This document shows, piece after piece, positions 8,244-16,381 of a stretch of DNA of 39,014 nucleotides (the stretch's first letter is position 1; every line of letters begins with the position of its first letter). The translations under genes and the position numbers were made by a program. The notes under the pieces were generated by a model, which had not been told where the DNA came from, searched no databases, and saw only the letters and a program-made list of their open reading frames with translations. Source of the stretch: Proteobacteria bacterium ST_bin16 (lineage in GTDB: Bacteria > Pseudomonadota > Gammaproteobacteria > Burkholderiales > Nitrosomonadaceae); assembly GCA_002083595.1 (NCBI GenBank), contig MSXT01000053.1, forward strand, positions 1 through 39,014. The letters run 5' to 3'.

Positions 8244-8601
8244 TACACTACTGCCGATTCCTGCCAAACGATATTTTACTATCGGGGAGGTGGGTGTTCT
8301 TTGCGGGGTCAAACCGCATGTATTGCGCTATTGGGAACAAGAATTTGCGCAATTAAAGCCCGTAAAGCGCCGTGGTAATCGCCGCTATTATCAGCATCAA
8401 GAAGTATTGCTCATACGACGCATTAAAGAGTTACTGTATGATCAAGGATTTACAATCAGCGGCGCGCGTAACCGTTTGGAACATACTGAAAGCGAATTGA
8501 TTCCACTGGAAGATATTACTGCAGGTCCGCAGCCTTCAATGACGGATTTAAGTTATATCCGGCGTGAAATTCAGAGTATTGTGTCGCAATTGCGCTCATG
8601 A
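8221..8601 (+). CDS. MerR-family transcriptional regulator
   Basis: The 126-residue protein has a winged helix-turn-helix of MerR type at residues ~15-82: YFTIGEVGVLCGVKPHVLRYWEQEF followed by KRRGNRRYYQHQEVLLIRRIKELLYDQGFTISGARNRL. The C-terminal part is short and has no Cys-rich metal-binding loop, so a metal-sensing role is unlikely. A regulator of this type commonly follows ihfA in beta- and gammaproteobacteria; its target is not known to me. ATG at 8221 lies inside the ihfA coding region and only a weak GGTTGAG precedes it, which suggests translational coupling. A TTG at 8206 would be a less likely start. Confidence 0.9.
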   Translation: MENKKVSNTLLPIPAKRYFTIGEVGVLCGVKPHVLRYWEQEFAQLKPVKRRGNRRYYQHQEVLLIRRIKELLYDQGFTISGARNRLEHTESELIPLEDITAGPQPSMTDLSYIRREIQSIVSQLRS

Positions 8602-8659
8602 GTGATAGTAAGTGATGCTTTCTAAGTAAGAGTTTCTAAAGTTCACGTGTATTGTTTGC

Positions 8660-8665
8660 TATAAT
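8660..8665 (+). promoter_or_regulatory. -10 element of the tRNA-Pro promoter
   Basis: A perfect TATAAT lies eight bases before the mature tRNA 5' end, followed by a GC-rich stretch. No good -35 hexamer is visible at 16-18 bp. The predicted start leaves a leader of only a few bases. Confidence 0.6.
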
Positions 8666-8673
8666 TGCCCGCT

Positions 8674-8750
<77 letters not shown>

Positions 8751-8846
8751 CTTGATTGGACTTCGACTTAAAAATATGACAGATGCTGAGTTTACTGTGC
8801 ACGAATGTTCGTTTGATTATCCGGTGATTTTCATAACTTCATAAAA

Positions 8847-9590
8847 ATGCGCATATTGCTCAGTAACGATGATGGATATTTTGCTCCCGGTCTTGCTTGC
8901 CTTGCTGAATCACTCGCACAAATTGCAGAAATCATAGTCGTTGCACCCGAAAGAGATCGAAGCGGTTCCAGTAATTCTTTGACGCTGGATCGTCCATTAA
9001 GCCTGCGTAAATCCCATAGCGGTTTCTATTATGTCAATGGCACACCGACAGACTGTGTGCATTTGGCAGTCACCGGCATGCTCGACATTATGCCGGACAT
9101 GATTGTTTCCGGAATCAACAAGGGCGCTAACATGGGTGACGATACGATTTATTCGGGTACGGTTGCTGCGGCCACAGAAGGTTTTTTACTGGGGATTCCT
9201 TCATTGGCTGTATCCCTGGTCGATGCGTCCAGAGGGAACTATTCCGCCGCCGCACGTGTAGCGGTTGATATGGTGGAACGTTTCAAAAGAAATGAGATTC
9301 AGAGTCCTGTCTTGTTGAATATTAATGTGCCGGATATCGAATATCAGCAACTGCAAGGAATCGAGGTAACTCGCTTGGGGCGGCGGCACAAAGCGGAACC
9401 CGTCATCAAATCGCAAAATCCCCGTGGTGAAACGGTATATTGGGTGGGCGCGGCAGGTCCGGCGCAAGATGCTGGGAAAGGAACGGATTTTTATGCTGTG
9501 CAGCATCATCGGGTTTCGGTAACGCCGTTACAGATAGATCTCACCCGTTATGATCAGTTGGATCTGATAACAAGCTGGCTTAATAATTAG
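8847..9590 (+). CDS. surE: 5'/3'-nucleotidase SurE
   Basis: SurE is a metal-dependent phosphatase of nucleoside 5'- and 3'-monophosphates, linked to stationary-phase survival. The 247-residue protein opens with ILLSNDDGYFAPG, whose Asp pair binds the metal, and has GTPTDCVHLA and SGINKGANMGDDTIYSGTVAAATEG, the substrate-site signatures. Length is normal. The surE-pcm-nlpD order matches many proteobacteria. No good Shine-Dalgarno sequence is visible; the preceding bases are AT-rich. Confidence 0.96.
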   Translation: MRILLSNDDGYFAPGLACLAESLAQIAEIIVVAPERDRSGSSNSLTLDRPLSLRKSHSGFYYVNGTPTDCVHLAVTGMLDIMPDMIVSGINKGANMGDDTIYSGTVAAATEGFLLGIPSLAVSLVDASRGNYSAAARVAVDMVERFKRNEIQSPVLLNINVPDIEYQQLQGIEVTRLGRRHKAEPVIKSQNPRGETVYWVGAAGPAQDAGKGTDFYAVQHHRVSVTPLQIDLTRYDQLDLITSWLNN

Positions 9591-9635
9591 GCGCTTGTTA
9601 TGTCGAGAGAGTTGAAATTTTATAGGTACTGATTG

Positions 9636-10298
9636 GTGAATGTTCGTCATTCTGGAATAGGTATGACCTCGCAGCGTACACGCATGCGCATGATTGAACG
9701 TTTGCGTGCACAAGGAATCGCGGATGAGGTGGTTTTATCCGTGATGAGTACTATTCCTCGTCATATTTTTGTTGAAGAAGCCTTGGCAAGCCGGGCTTAT
9801 GAAGATGTTGCCTTGCCTATAAATTATGGACAAACGATATCCAGTCCTTGGATCGTGGCGCGCATGAGCGAGCTTTTACGTGCCAATTCAAGTTTAGGCA
9901 AAGTACTGGAAATTGGCACTGGTTGTGGTTATCAGACTGCCGTGCTGTCACATATTGCGCAAAAGGTTTTTTCAATAGAACGGATTGGGCCGCTGCTGAC
10001 ACGCACTCGTATCCGGCTGCAAGAATTGCAGATCCGGAATATCTATTTAAAACATGCGGATGGTTTGCTTGGGCTTGCCGAAGCGGGGCCTTTTGATGGT
10101 ATTATCATGACGGCAGTGACGACGCACGTGCCGCTTTCCTTATTGGAACAACTAGAAGTCGGCGGCAAGATGGTTTTTCCGAAGGGAACCCAAAAGCAGC
10201 ATTTATGCATTATTGAACGGAATCCGCAAGGTTTTGCCGAAACGGTATTGGAAGAAGTGAATTTTGTACCTTTACTGGCAGGAGTCATAAAACAATAG
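9636..10298 (+). CDS. pcm: Protein-L-isoaspartate O-methyltransferase
   Basis: Pcm methylates L-isoaspartyl residues in aged proteins using S-adenosylmethionine. Visible features are GIGMTSQRTRMRMIERLR at the N-terminus, ALPINYGQTISSPWIVARM, and the SAM-binding motif VLEIGTGCGYQTAVLS. The start is uncertain. TTG at 9633, GTG at 9636 and ATG at 9663 are all in frame; I choose GTG 9636, nine bases after ATAGG, giving 220 residues. The gene is 45 bp after surE and 16 bp before nlpD, so the three are probably one operon. Confidence 0.94.
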   Translation: MNVRHSGIGMTSQRTRMRMIERLRAQGIADEVVLSVMSTIPRHIFVEEALASRAYEDVALPINYGQTISSPWIVARMSELLRANSSLGKVLEIGTGCGYQTAVLSHIAQKVFSIERIGPLLTRTRIRLQELQIRNIYLKHADGLLGLAEAGPFDGIIMTAVTTHVPLSLLEQLEVGGKMVFPKGTQKQHLCIIERNPQGFAETVLEEVNFVPLLAGVIKQ

Positions 10299-10314
10299 CG
10301 GCGCGAGGTATAAA

Positions 10315-11385
10315 ATGGCAAATCATGCAACGATCAAACTGATCAACACTATTGATATCTGCAAGTATATGGTTACGATATTTTCTTTACCGAAGCGGTC
10401 AAAGTTACCCATTAGCGATTTTTATTTGTTGTGCGGCGCCAGTCTTCTGTTGATTGGATGTAGTACGACACAGCCTCCCGTCCAGGTAATCGATCGCGCA
10501 AAAAGCGATGCGGTACAACCTGTAAAGCCAGTCGAATCGAACAATGCGGATAATCAAGTCTATACGGTGCAGAAAGGGGATACGCTATACGGAATAGCGC
10601 TTAATCATGGCGTGGATTTCAAGAAATTAACGGAATGGAATAATATTACCGATCCAAATTCGATCAAACCGGGGCAAAAAATTTATTTATCGATGCCGGC
10701 AAAAAGCTCGCAACCGGCATTATTCGCCCTACCGCAGCAGCCGGAAACGGTAACGCTTGAACCGGCGCAGAATCCGATTGACCGGGTTATCCCGGTTCCT
10801 CCTCCCGAAAGCAATCCTGCAGTGAGTAGCGGCAAGGTAAAAACCAGTCCCAAAGCGCTAAAACTTCCTTTCTCAGAGCAGAATGTGGCGCGATTACAAT
10901 ATCCGGCTAATAACCCTTCGCCCGCGATACCACCTGTATCCGCGGCAGCAGAAAGAAATACCAAAATTGAGGTCGCTCCTCAACCTGAATCATCCATATC
11001 CGATAAAGCGGCCAGTTCGGTTGCCGATTGGATCTGGCCGACAACAGGAAAATTATTGTCATCTTTTTCCAAGAATTCCAAAGGGGTGAAAATATCCGGC
11101 CAAGCAGGGCAACCGGTTCTTGCTTCCGCGGCGGGCGAAGTGGTATATAGCGGACATGGCTTACGTGGCTATGGAAATCTGATCATCATCAAGCATGACA
11201 ATACATTTCTGAGCGCTTATGCGCACAACAGTAAGTTGCTGGTCAAAGAAGGTGAAGCCGTGGTGAAAGGGCAGAAAATCGCGGAAATGGGTAATACCGA
11301 TACGGATACGATCCAACTGCATTTTGAAATCCGTAAACATGGGAAACCGGTTGATCCGTTACAATATTTACCAAATCAATCGTAA
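10315..11385 (+). CDS. nlpD: NlpD-like lipoprotein with LysM and degenerate LytM (M23) domains
   Basis: The protein (356 residues) has a lipobox ending at Cys49 (LLIGC), a LysM peptidoglycan-binding domain at ~82-126 (YTVQKGDTLYGIA ... IKPGQKIYL), a Pro-rich linker and a C-terminal M23/LytM domain at ~240-350. The zinc site is lost: where active enzymes have HxGxD this protein reads KGVKISG, and the usual HxH is QLH. As with NlpD and EnvC, it should therefore activate a cell-wall amidase during division rather than cut peptidoglycan. ATG at 10315 has GAGG six bases upstream. ATG at 10369 would give a more typical 30-residue signal but lacks a ribosome-binding site. Confidence 0.92.
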   Translation: MANHATIKLINTIDICKYMVTIFSLPKRSKLPISDFYLLCGASLLLIGCSTTQPPVQVIDRAKSDAVQPVKPVESNNADNQVYTVQKGDTLYGIALNHGVDFKKLTEWNNITDPNSIKPGQKIYLSMPAKSSQPALFALPQQPETVTLEPAQNPIDRVIPVPPPESNPAVSSGKVKTSPKALKLPFSEQNVARLQYPANNPSPAIPPVSAAAERNTKIEVAPQPESSISDKAASSVADWIWPTTGKLLSSFSKNSKGVKISGQAGQPVLASAAGEVVYSGHGLRGYGNLIIIKHDNTFLSAYAHNSKLLVKEGEAVVKGQKIAEMGNTDTDTIQLHFEIRKHGKPVDPLQYLPNQS

Positions 11386-11415
11386 TAGCCGGTAGTAAAC
11401 CAGCTCAAAAATGGC

Positions 11416-11453
11416 AAAAAAGCGCATAATTATAAATGGTTATGCGCTTTTTT
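11416..11453. terminator. Bidirectional terminator between nlpD and smbP
   Basis: A perfect 14-bp inverted repeat, AAAAAAGCGCATAA (11416-11429) and TTATGCGCTTTTTT (11440-11453), surrounds a ten-base loop. The T-run on either strand allows it to end both the + strand nlpD transcript and the - strand smbP transcript. Confidence 0.9.
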
Positions 11454-11465
11454 ATTTCCGGTTCT

Positions 11466-11819
11466 TTATTCGGTAACAGAATGCCGCAAGTGTTTCAACG
11501 CTTCGGCGGTATGTTTGGTCGCTTCCTCCGCATGATCTTGTTTCGCATGTGCAATCGCTTCTTCCAGATGCTTGATCGACTCGGTTATGTGTTGATGTGC
11601 CTCAGCAGACTCTTTTTCGGCGGCTTTGGCATGAGTGAGGCTTTCTTGCGCATGATCCAGCAACGCTTTGCTATGTCCCGCTTTGCCGTGAATTTGCGCA
11701 TCCTCCGCGTGTTTTATCGCTTCCGTTGTATGTTGGCGCGCGTCTGCTGCAATGACTTGCGAACTGAAGTAAAGCAAGGCGCCGATTACAGTGATCGCTA
11801 TAGCTTGCTTGAGTTTCAT
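11466..11819 (-). CDS. smbP: Small periplasmic metal-binding protein SmbP
   Basis: The 117-residue precursor has a Sec signal of 24 residues (MKLKQAIAITVIGALLYFSS, then QVIA) and a predicted 93-residue mature protein starting ADARQH. The mature part is a helical bundle built from imperfect repeats such as TEAIKHAEDAQIHGKAGHS and TEALKHLRHS, rich in His, Glu and Ala and without Cys. This matches SmbP of Nitrosomonas europaea, a periplasmic protein that binds Cu and other divalent metals, in sequence style and in precursor and mature lengths. ATG at 11819 is supported by GGAGGG (rc of 11827-11832) seven bases upstream; a longer reading frame adds 15 residues without support. A role in copper tolerance is known for the family and inferred here. 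Confidence 0.92.
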   Translation of the reverse strand: MKLKQAIAITVIGALLYFSSQVIAADARQHTTEAIKHAEDAQIHGKAGHSKALLDHAQESLTHAKAAEKESAEAHQHITESIKHLEEAIAHAKQDHAEEATKHTAEALKHLRHSVTE

Positions 11820-11892
11820 ACTAATACCCTCCGTGCTGGTTAAGAAATGGTTACCAATGCTCAATAGTGATCTTTTTTGTGCAAGCGGAATA

Positions 11893-12663
11893 CTATGGAC
11901 TGATCAGGCTATTGAGTGTTTTATAATCGACCCATCCCCGCTCAGGAGTTACACCGCCCATGTGCGTGAATGGCTGGGATGGTTCGCCCAGATCGGACAG
12001 AATGGTCACCGCACCGCTAAAATTTTGTGAACGGGTATAACCGCTGACGGTAATGAGGGTGGAAAGATTCGCTGCTTGTGCTGATTTCAAACCGTTTTCC
12101 GAATCTTCTATGGCGATGCATTGCGGTGCGGTTAGTTTGAGTTGATCGAGCACCCAGTGGTAAATATCCGGCGCCGGTTTTTTCAACGGCACAATGTCGC
12201 CCGCGCCGATCGCATCAAACCAGTCGATCGATTCTTCACCTAGCGTCGATTTAAGCAGCGCAGTGACATTTTCCATCGTCGTCGTGGTTGCGATCGCAAG
12301 CTTTACTTTTTCCTGGCGCAACTCGTGAATCAACCGGGCGACACCCGGGCGTAACGGGATGTTGCCGGTTTCCATCAACGACTCAAAATGCTTGGTTTTG
12401 GTTTTGTGCAAACTGGCGATCCATTCGGTCAGATTACTTTTGTCCAGCTCGGCGGGTGCGTATCTTTCCATGAAATAACGAATCCGCTCCTTGCCACCGG
12501 TAATTTGCAATAACTCACCATAAAGATCGATATCCCAGCTCCAGTCGAGATGGAATTGTTTGAAGGCAGCATTGAAAGCCAGACGATGGCCGTCCTGTTC
12601 CGTGTCGGCAAGCGTGCCGTCAACATCAAATAGTACACCTTGTAATTTATTATTTGTATTCAT
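11893..12663 (-). CDS. cbbY: HAD-IA phosphatase of the CbbY family
   Basis: The 256-residue HAD protein has motif I at FDVDGTLADTEQDGH (nucleophile Asp13, acid Asp15), a helical cap domain, the motif II Thr cluster IATTTT, the motif III Lys in PLKKPAPD and motif IV AIEDSENG. The stretch LYGELLQITGGKERIRYF is characteristic of CbbY. CbbY dephosphorylates xylulose-1,5-bisphosphate, a misfire product that inhibits Rubisco, so it fits an autotroph. No cbb genes are nearby. It lies 25 bp after sua5 on the same strand and 73 bp upstream of smbP. General phosphoglycolate phosphatase activity is an alternative. Confidence 0.85.
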   Translation of the reverse strand: MNTNNKLQGVLFDVDGTLADTEQDGHRLAFNAAFKQFHLDWSWDIDLYGELLQITGGKERIRYFMERYAPAELDKSNLTEWIASLHKTKTKHFESLMETGNIPLRPGVARLIHELRQEKVKLAIATTTTMENVTALLKSTLGEESIDWFDAIGAGDIVPLKKPAPDIYHWVLDQLKLTAPQCIAIEDSENGLKSAQAANLSTLITVSGYTRSQNFSGAVTILSDLGEPSQPFTHMGGVTPERGWVDYKTLNSLISP

Positions 12664-12688
12664 TGTATTAGTCTTGGTAAGTATTGAA

Positions 12689-13711
12689 TCAGTGGTAACT
12701 GGCGCGTTGCAAACGATCCGTGACGGCTAACCATTCCGGATGATCCGGCGGCGCCTCAACGAGCAGATAATCAAATGCTGCCCGGTCAAACTGCCGTAAT
12801 CTGGCATACAGTTGCTGACCATACGCGACAGGATCGGACGGCATGGCGAATTGTTCGATGGATTGACTTAAGGCGGGCCGTGACTGAGCGCTGTGCGACC
12901 AGGTTATGACCAGTATGCGCAAATCTTGTTCCGTTAGAGCCAGTGCGCGCTGCCATAGTTGCTCCGCAGGGTAAATTCTCAATGGCGTTATCGGGGCATA
13001 GTGCGCGGGTAAAGATCCGGAAGTACGGATGGTTTGCTGGTCATTGTGCGCCAGCAAAACCGGACTTTCCAGCACGGTTTCAAGCGCGGATAATGCAATT
13101 CCTCCCGGCCTGAGTATTTGCGGTAAGTCATCGTGAAAACTAATGATGGTACTTTCCAAACCGACTGCACACGCACCGCCATCCAAGATCATATCGACTG
13201 CCGGACCTAATTCTTGCTGCACGTGCGCAGCTGTGGTCGGACTGATGCGCCCGAACCGGTTGGCCGATGGCGCCGCCAATGCTTTTTCCGGCCCCAGTGC
13301 TTGCAGCAAAGCCAACGCGATGGGATGCGACGGCATACGCAAACCTACAGTATCTTGTCCTCCCGTTACGCAATCGGGTATGCGCCGGTTGCGCTGCAGG
13401 ATGACTGTCAAAGGCCCGGGCCAGAAGTGCTGCACCAGCTTCCAGGCGGATTCCGGAATCGCTTGCGCCCAATAATGTAAATGAGTGATAGCGCCAATAT
13501 GGACAATCAGTGGATGATCCGCAGGGCGTTGTTTTATCCGGTATATCTTGTGGATAGCGGAAGGATTGGTGACATCGGCACCCAGACCGTAGACAGTCTC
13601 AGTTGGGAATGCAACCGTTCCGCCTGCGCATAATATCCCCGCGGCGGCAGTAATTTGCTGTTGTTGCTCCGTGGTTAACCCGGAGTGCGGTGTGGATAGC
13701 GTTGGTTGCAT
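12689..13711 (-). CDS. sua5: L-threonylcarbamoyladenylate synthase (Sua5 type)
   Basis: This enzyme makes threonylcarbamoyl-AMP from Thr, bicarbonate and ATP for t6A37 modification of ANN-decoding tRNAs. The 340 residues comprise an N-terminal YrdC domain (GGTVAFPTETVYGLGAD, then KIYRIKQRPADHPLIVHI, APSANRFGRISPT and LRPGGI) plus the C-terminal Sua5 domain from about residue 215. It is therefore the long Sua5 form rather than the short TsaC form. ATG at 13711 has only a weak upstream purine tract. The gene sits between clsB and cbbY on the same strand. Confidence 0.93.
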   Translation of the reverse strand: MQPTLSTPHSGLTTEQQQQITAAAGILCAGGTVAFPTETVYGLGADVTNPSAIHKIYRIKQRPADHPLIVHIGAITHLHYWAQAIPESAWKLVQHFWPGPLTVILQRNRRIPDCVTGGQDTVGLRMPSHPIALALLQALGPEKALAAPSANRFGRISPTTAAHVQQELGPAVDMILDGGACAVGLESTIISFHDDLPQILRPGGIALSALETVLESPVLLAHNDQQTIRTSGSLPAHYAPITPLRIYPAEQLWQRALALTEQDLRILVITWSHSAQSRPALSQSIEQFAMPSDPVAYGQQLYARLRQFDRAAFDYLLVEAPPDHPEWLAVTDRLQRASYH

Positions 13712-13772
13712 TGTTGTAACTTTCGATTCTCAATTTAAGGCAAACGATCATGCCATGGCGCGGTGAAATGAA

Positions 13773-14945
13773 TCACGGTTGACTGTCATGCCAGTCATAC
13801 CCCAGTATGCCTTGCATCATCCGCACGATATGAAAGCTTAGCCAATTCACGATGTAGCTGCGCCATGAAAAGATACCCTTGCTGGCCGGCGTCACAGGGG
13901 TCGATTGCTGTGCAATGGCCGACTTTAAACTGGTTCTTAAGGTCGCGGCAAATGCATGATCTTCAATAACGACATTGGCCTCGCGCGCGAGCAGCAAACT
14001 AAATGGATCAATATTGGAAGAGCCGACTGTGGCCCAATGCTGATCAATGACCGCTACTTTTGCGTGCAAATAACTGCGATTATATTCATAAATTTTAATT
14101 CCCGCTCCCAAGAGATTTTCGTACAGCGCTTGGGTGGCATGATGCTGCAAGCGGTATTCGATTTTGCCTTGCAGTAAAAGTTCGACATGCACACCGCGCC
14201 GTGCGGCATTTTTCAGCGCGTTACTGAATTTTCTTCCCGGCAGAAAATAAGCGTTGGCAATAATAATTTCGCTATGTGCCCGATTAATGGCATCCAAATA
14301 AGCGTGCTCGATATCGTGACGATGCCGCCAATTATCGCGTATCAGCAATGCGGCTTTTTGATTTCCGCATGGTTCACCGGATGGTTTAATCGCGGCGGGA
14401 TGGACCCAACGCTTCTTGAAATGCGCCCAAGCGACGATCAGCCACAAATGCCGCGCAGCCTTATGGATTTGCATCAGTAAAGGGCCGCGGATAATGATGG
14501 CATAGTCGAAACGCGGCGTCAGATTTTCCGGGTTATGTTCATCATCGATAATATTGATCCCGCCGACAAAAGCGGTTTGTGCATCAATGATCGCTAATTT
14601 ACGATGCATGCGGCGCAACCGGTAGCGGCGCGGTTTTGAGAAAATATATTCCGGCCGGAATATAAGTACTTTCATGCCTGCTTGCAGCATCCGCTGTATT
14701 TCTTCCCGGGGGAAATCCTGTGAACCGAAACCATCGAGCAGAAGAAATACCGCTACACCACGCTGAGCCGCGCGTTTTAAAGCATCGATGATTTTTTGGC
14801 CAATCGCATCGTATTCAAAAATATATGTTTCCAGGTGGATTTCAGTGTGCGCTTTGTCAATTGCAGCTTCTAGTTCCGGGAAATACTCCGCGCCATTGTG
14901 CAGTAAAGCGATTTGATTGTTCTCAACAAAGTGAAAATTTCTCAT
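13773..14945 (-). CDS. clsB: Cardiolipin synthase, ClsB type
   Basis: This phospholipase D-superfamily enzyme makes cardiolipin. Two HKD motifs are intact in the 390-residue protein: HRKLAIIDAQTAFVGGINI in the first half and LHAKVAVIDQHWATVGSSNID in the second. The N-terminus lacks the membrane anchors of ClsA, and the length agrees with ClsB; the C-terminal part (SYIVNWLSFHIVRMMQGILG) is amphipathic or hydrophobic. The gap to nadA upstream is 124 bp and to sua5 downstream 61 bp. Other PLD-family transferases cannot be fully excluded. Confidence 0.88.
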   Translation of the reverse strand: MRNFHFVENNQIALLHNGAEYFPELEAAIDKAHTEIHLETYIFEYDAIGQKIIDALKRAAQRGVAVFLLLDGFGSQDFPREEIQRMLQAGMKVLIFRPEYIFSKPRRYRLRRMHRKLAIIDAQTAFVGGINIIDDEHNPENLTPRFDYAIIIRGPLLMQIHKAARHLWLIVAWAHFKKRWVHPAAIKPSGEPCGNQKAALLIRDNWRHRHDIEHAYLDAINRAHSEIIIANAYFLPGRKFSNALKNAARRGVHVELLLQGKIEYRLQHHATQALYENLLGAGIKIYEYNRSYLHAKVAVIDQHWATVGSSNIDPFSLLLAREANVVIEDHAFAATLRTSLKSAIAQQSTPVTPASKGIFSWRSYIVNWLSFHIVRMMQGILGYDWHDSQP

Positions 14946-15069
14946 GGAGAAAACAAAGGCTGTACCGGTGCGCTAGGCGTAAATGCTCGATCAATCAGCC
15001 GGTGGAAATGTTCCGGAATGTTGCGGCAAATGGTTGGCGGATTTCCAGACACGGATTGGTGTGACGCGA

Positions 15070-16167
15070 TTACGAGATACTCAGCATTCTATCCAGCGCC
15101 ACTTTTGCCAGTTTGGCTTCATGTTCAGGCACTTTGATCTGATTGACCACATTGCCATTGACCAGATTCTCCAGTGCCCAGGCTAGATGCTGGGGATCGA
15201 TTCGCGCCATGGTCGAACACATACACACCATCGGCGACATGAATTGGACAATTTTGTCCTGTGATTTGAATTCCTCGGCGATCCGGCTGACCAGATTCAA
15301 TTCTGTGCCAACCAGCCAGCGTGTGCCGCTTTTTGCGGCTGCAATGGTTTTTATGATGTATTCCGTCGAACCGACATAGTCCGATGCCTTGCATACTTCA
15401 AAGCTGCATTCCGGGTGCGAGATAACAATGCCATCGGGATGTTGATTGCGGAAACGGATAATATGCTGCGGCTGAAACATTTGATGCACCGAGCAATGGC
15501 CTTTCCACAACAGAATTTTGGCTTTCTTAATTTGTTCGAGCGTCAATCCGCCCATCGGTTCGTCAAAATTCCATACCACCATTTCATCCAGCGGAATACC
15601 TAATTGATGTCCGCTCCAGCGGCCCAGATGCTGGTCAGGGAAAAACAGCACTTTTTCGCGCCGCTTGAACGACCATTGCAGAACTTTACCGGCATTGCTG
15701 GAGGTGCAGACGATGCCCTCGTGTTCCCCGCAGAACGCTTTCAGGTCGGCGGCGGAATTGATGTAGGTTACGGGGGTGATCACTTCATCGGGATTCAGTA
15801 TTTCCGCAAGCTCGCGCCAGGCGCGTTCGACATTGGCGAGATTGGCCATGTCGGCCATGGAGCAGCCGGCCGCCATGTCGGGCAGAATAGCGATTTGTTC
15901 GGAACTGGAAAGCATATCCGCAACTTCCGCCATGAAGTGCACACCACAGAACACCAGATAATCCGCATCCGTTTGCGCGGCCAGATGGGAAAGCTTTAAG
16001 GAATCACCGGTCAAGTCTGCGTGCCGGTATACATCGGCGCGTTGATAATGATGAGCCAGAATGACGGCACGCTTTCCCAACGCTTTTTTGGCGCTGACGA
16101 TGCGTTGCGCGCATATTTCATCCTGCAGTTGATCATACTGTTCAAATTCAAAGGCTTCTTGATGCAT
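15070..16167 (-). CDS. nadA: Quinolinate synthase
   Basis: NadA condenses iminoaspartate with dihydroxyacetone phosphate to quinolinate in NAD synthesis, using a [4Fe-4S] cluster. The 365-residue protein shows VILAHHYQRADVYRHAD, LVFCGVHFMAEVADML, MAAGCSMADMA, IVCTSSNAGK and, near the C-terminus, MSPMVCMCSTM, with the conserved Cys residues expected to include the cluster ligands. ATG at 16167 follows AGGATCGCG, a reasonable Shine-Dalgarno sequence. It is the first gene of a - strand series (nadA, clsB, sua5, cbbY, smbP). No nadB or nadC is adjacent. Confidence 0.95.
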   Translation of the reverse strand: MHQEAFEFEQYDQLQDEICAQRIVSAKKALGKRAVILAHHYQRADVYRHADLTGDSLKLSHLAAQTDADYLVFCGVHFMAEVADMLSSSEQIAILPDMAAGCSMADMANLANVERAWRELAEILNPDEVITPVTYINSAADLKAFCGEHEGIVCTSSNAGKVLQWSFKRREKVLFFPDQHLGRWSGHQLGIPLDEMVVWNFDEPMGGLTLEQIKKAKILLWKGHCSVHQMFQPQHIIRFRNQHPDGIVISHPECSFEVCKASDYVGSTEYIIKTIAAAKSGTRWLVGTELNLVSRIAEEFKSQDKIVQFMSPMVCMCSTMARIDPQHLAWALENLVNGNVVNQIKVPEHEAKLAKVALDRMLSIS

Positions 16168-16292
16168 CGCGATCCTATTCTTCCCAATTTGTTGATTGAA
16201 TGATGCACATTACTCTACTTTAAGATATAGATTCAAGCTGAAATTTAAAGGGCTGCGGTGAGAATCGATTCATAAAATGAGAATTAGTGTTC

Positions 16293-16301
16293 TGTTATAA
16301 T
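16293..16301 (+). promoter_or_regulatory. Extended -10 promoter candidate for lptC
   Basis: TGTTATAAT is a perfect extended -10 element (TGnTATAAT). It lies 80 bp before the lptC start in the 214-bp divergent gap with nadA. No good -35 is present, which is typical of extended -10 promoters. I saw no convincing promoter for nadA in the same gap. Confidence 0.55.
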
Positions 16302-16381
16302 TCATAAAAGTGGAAATTTTAATCGGCAGTGTTGGTCCGATTCCAAATTGCCGCAGTTAAAGAAACGAATAAAATTTCCAG

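Noticed and set aside
8776..8844. A 22-codon open frame between tRNA-Pro and surE
   Set aside because: No ribosome-binding site or recognisable sequence, although it ends just before the surE start; coupling cannot be shown.
11436..11843. A 135-codon open frame on the + strand opposite smbP
   Set aside because: The - strand frame encodes a signal peptide and SmbP repeats with a strong Shine-Dalgarno sequence; the + frame is its shadow and begins inside a terminator.
13143..13475. A 110-codon open frame on the + strand opposite sua5
   Set aside because: Antisense shadow of the YrdC domain coding region.
15604..15999. A 131-codon open frame on the + strand opposite nadA
   Set aside because: Antisense to a clear nadA gene with all family motifs; no independent support.
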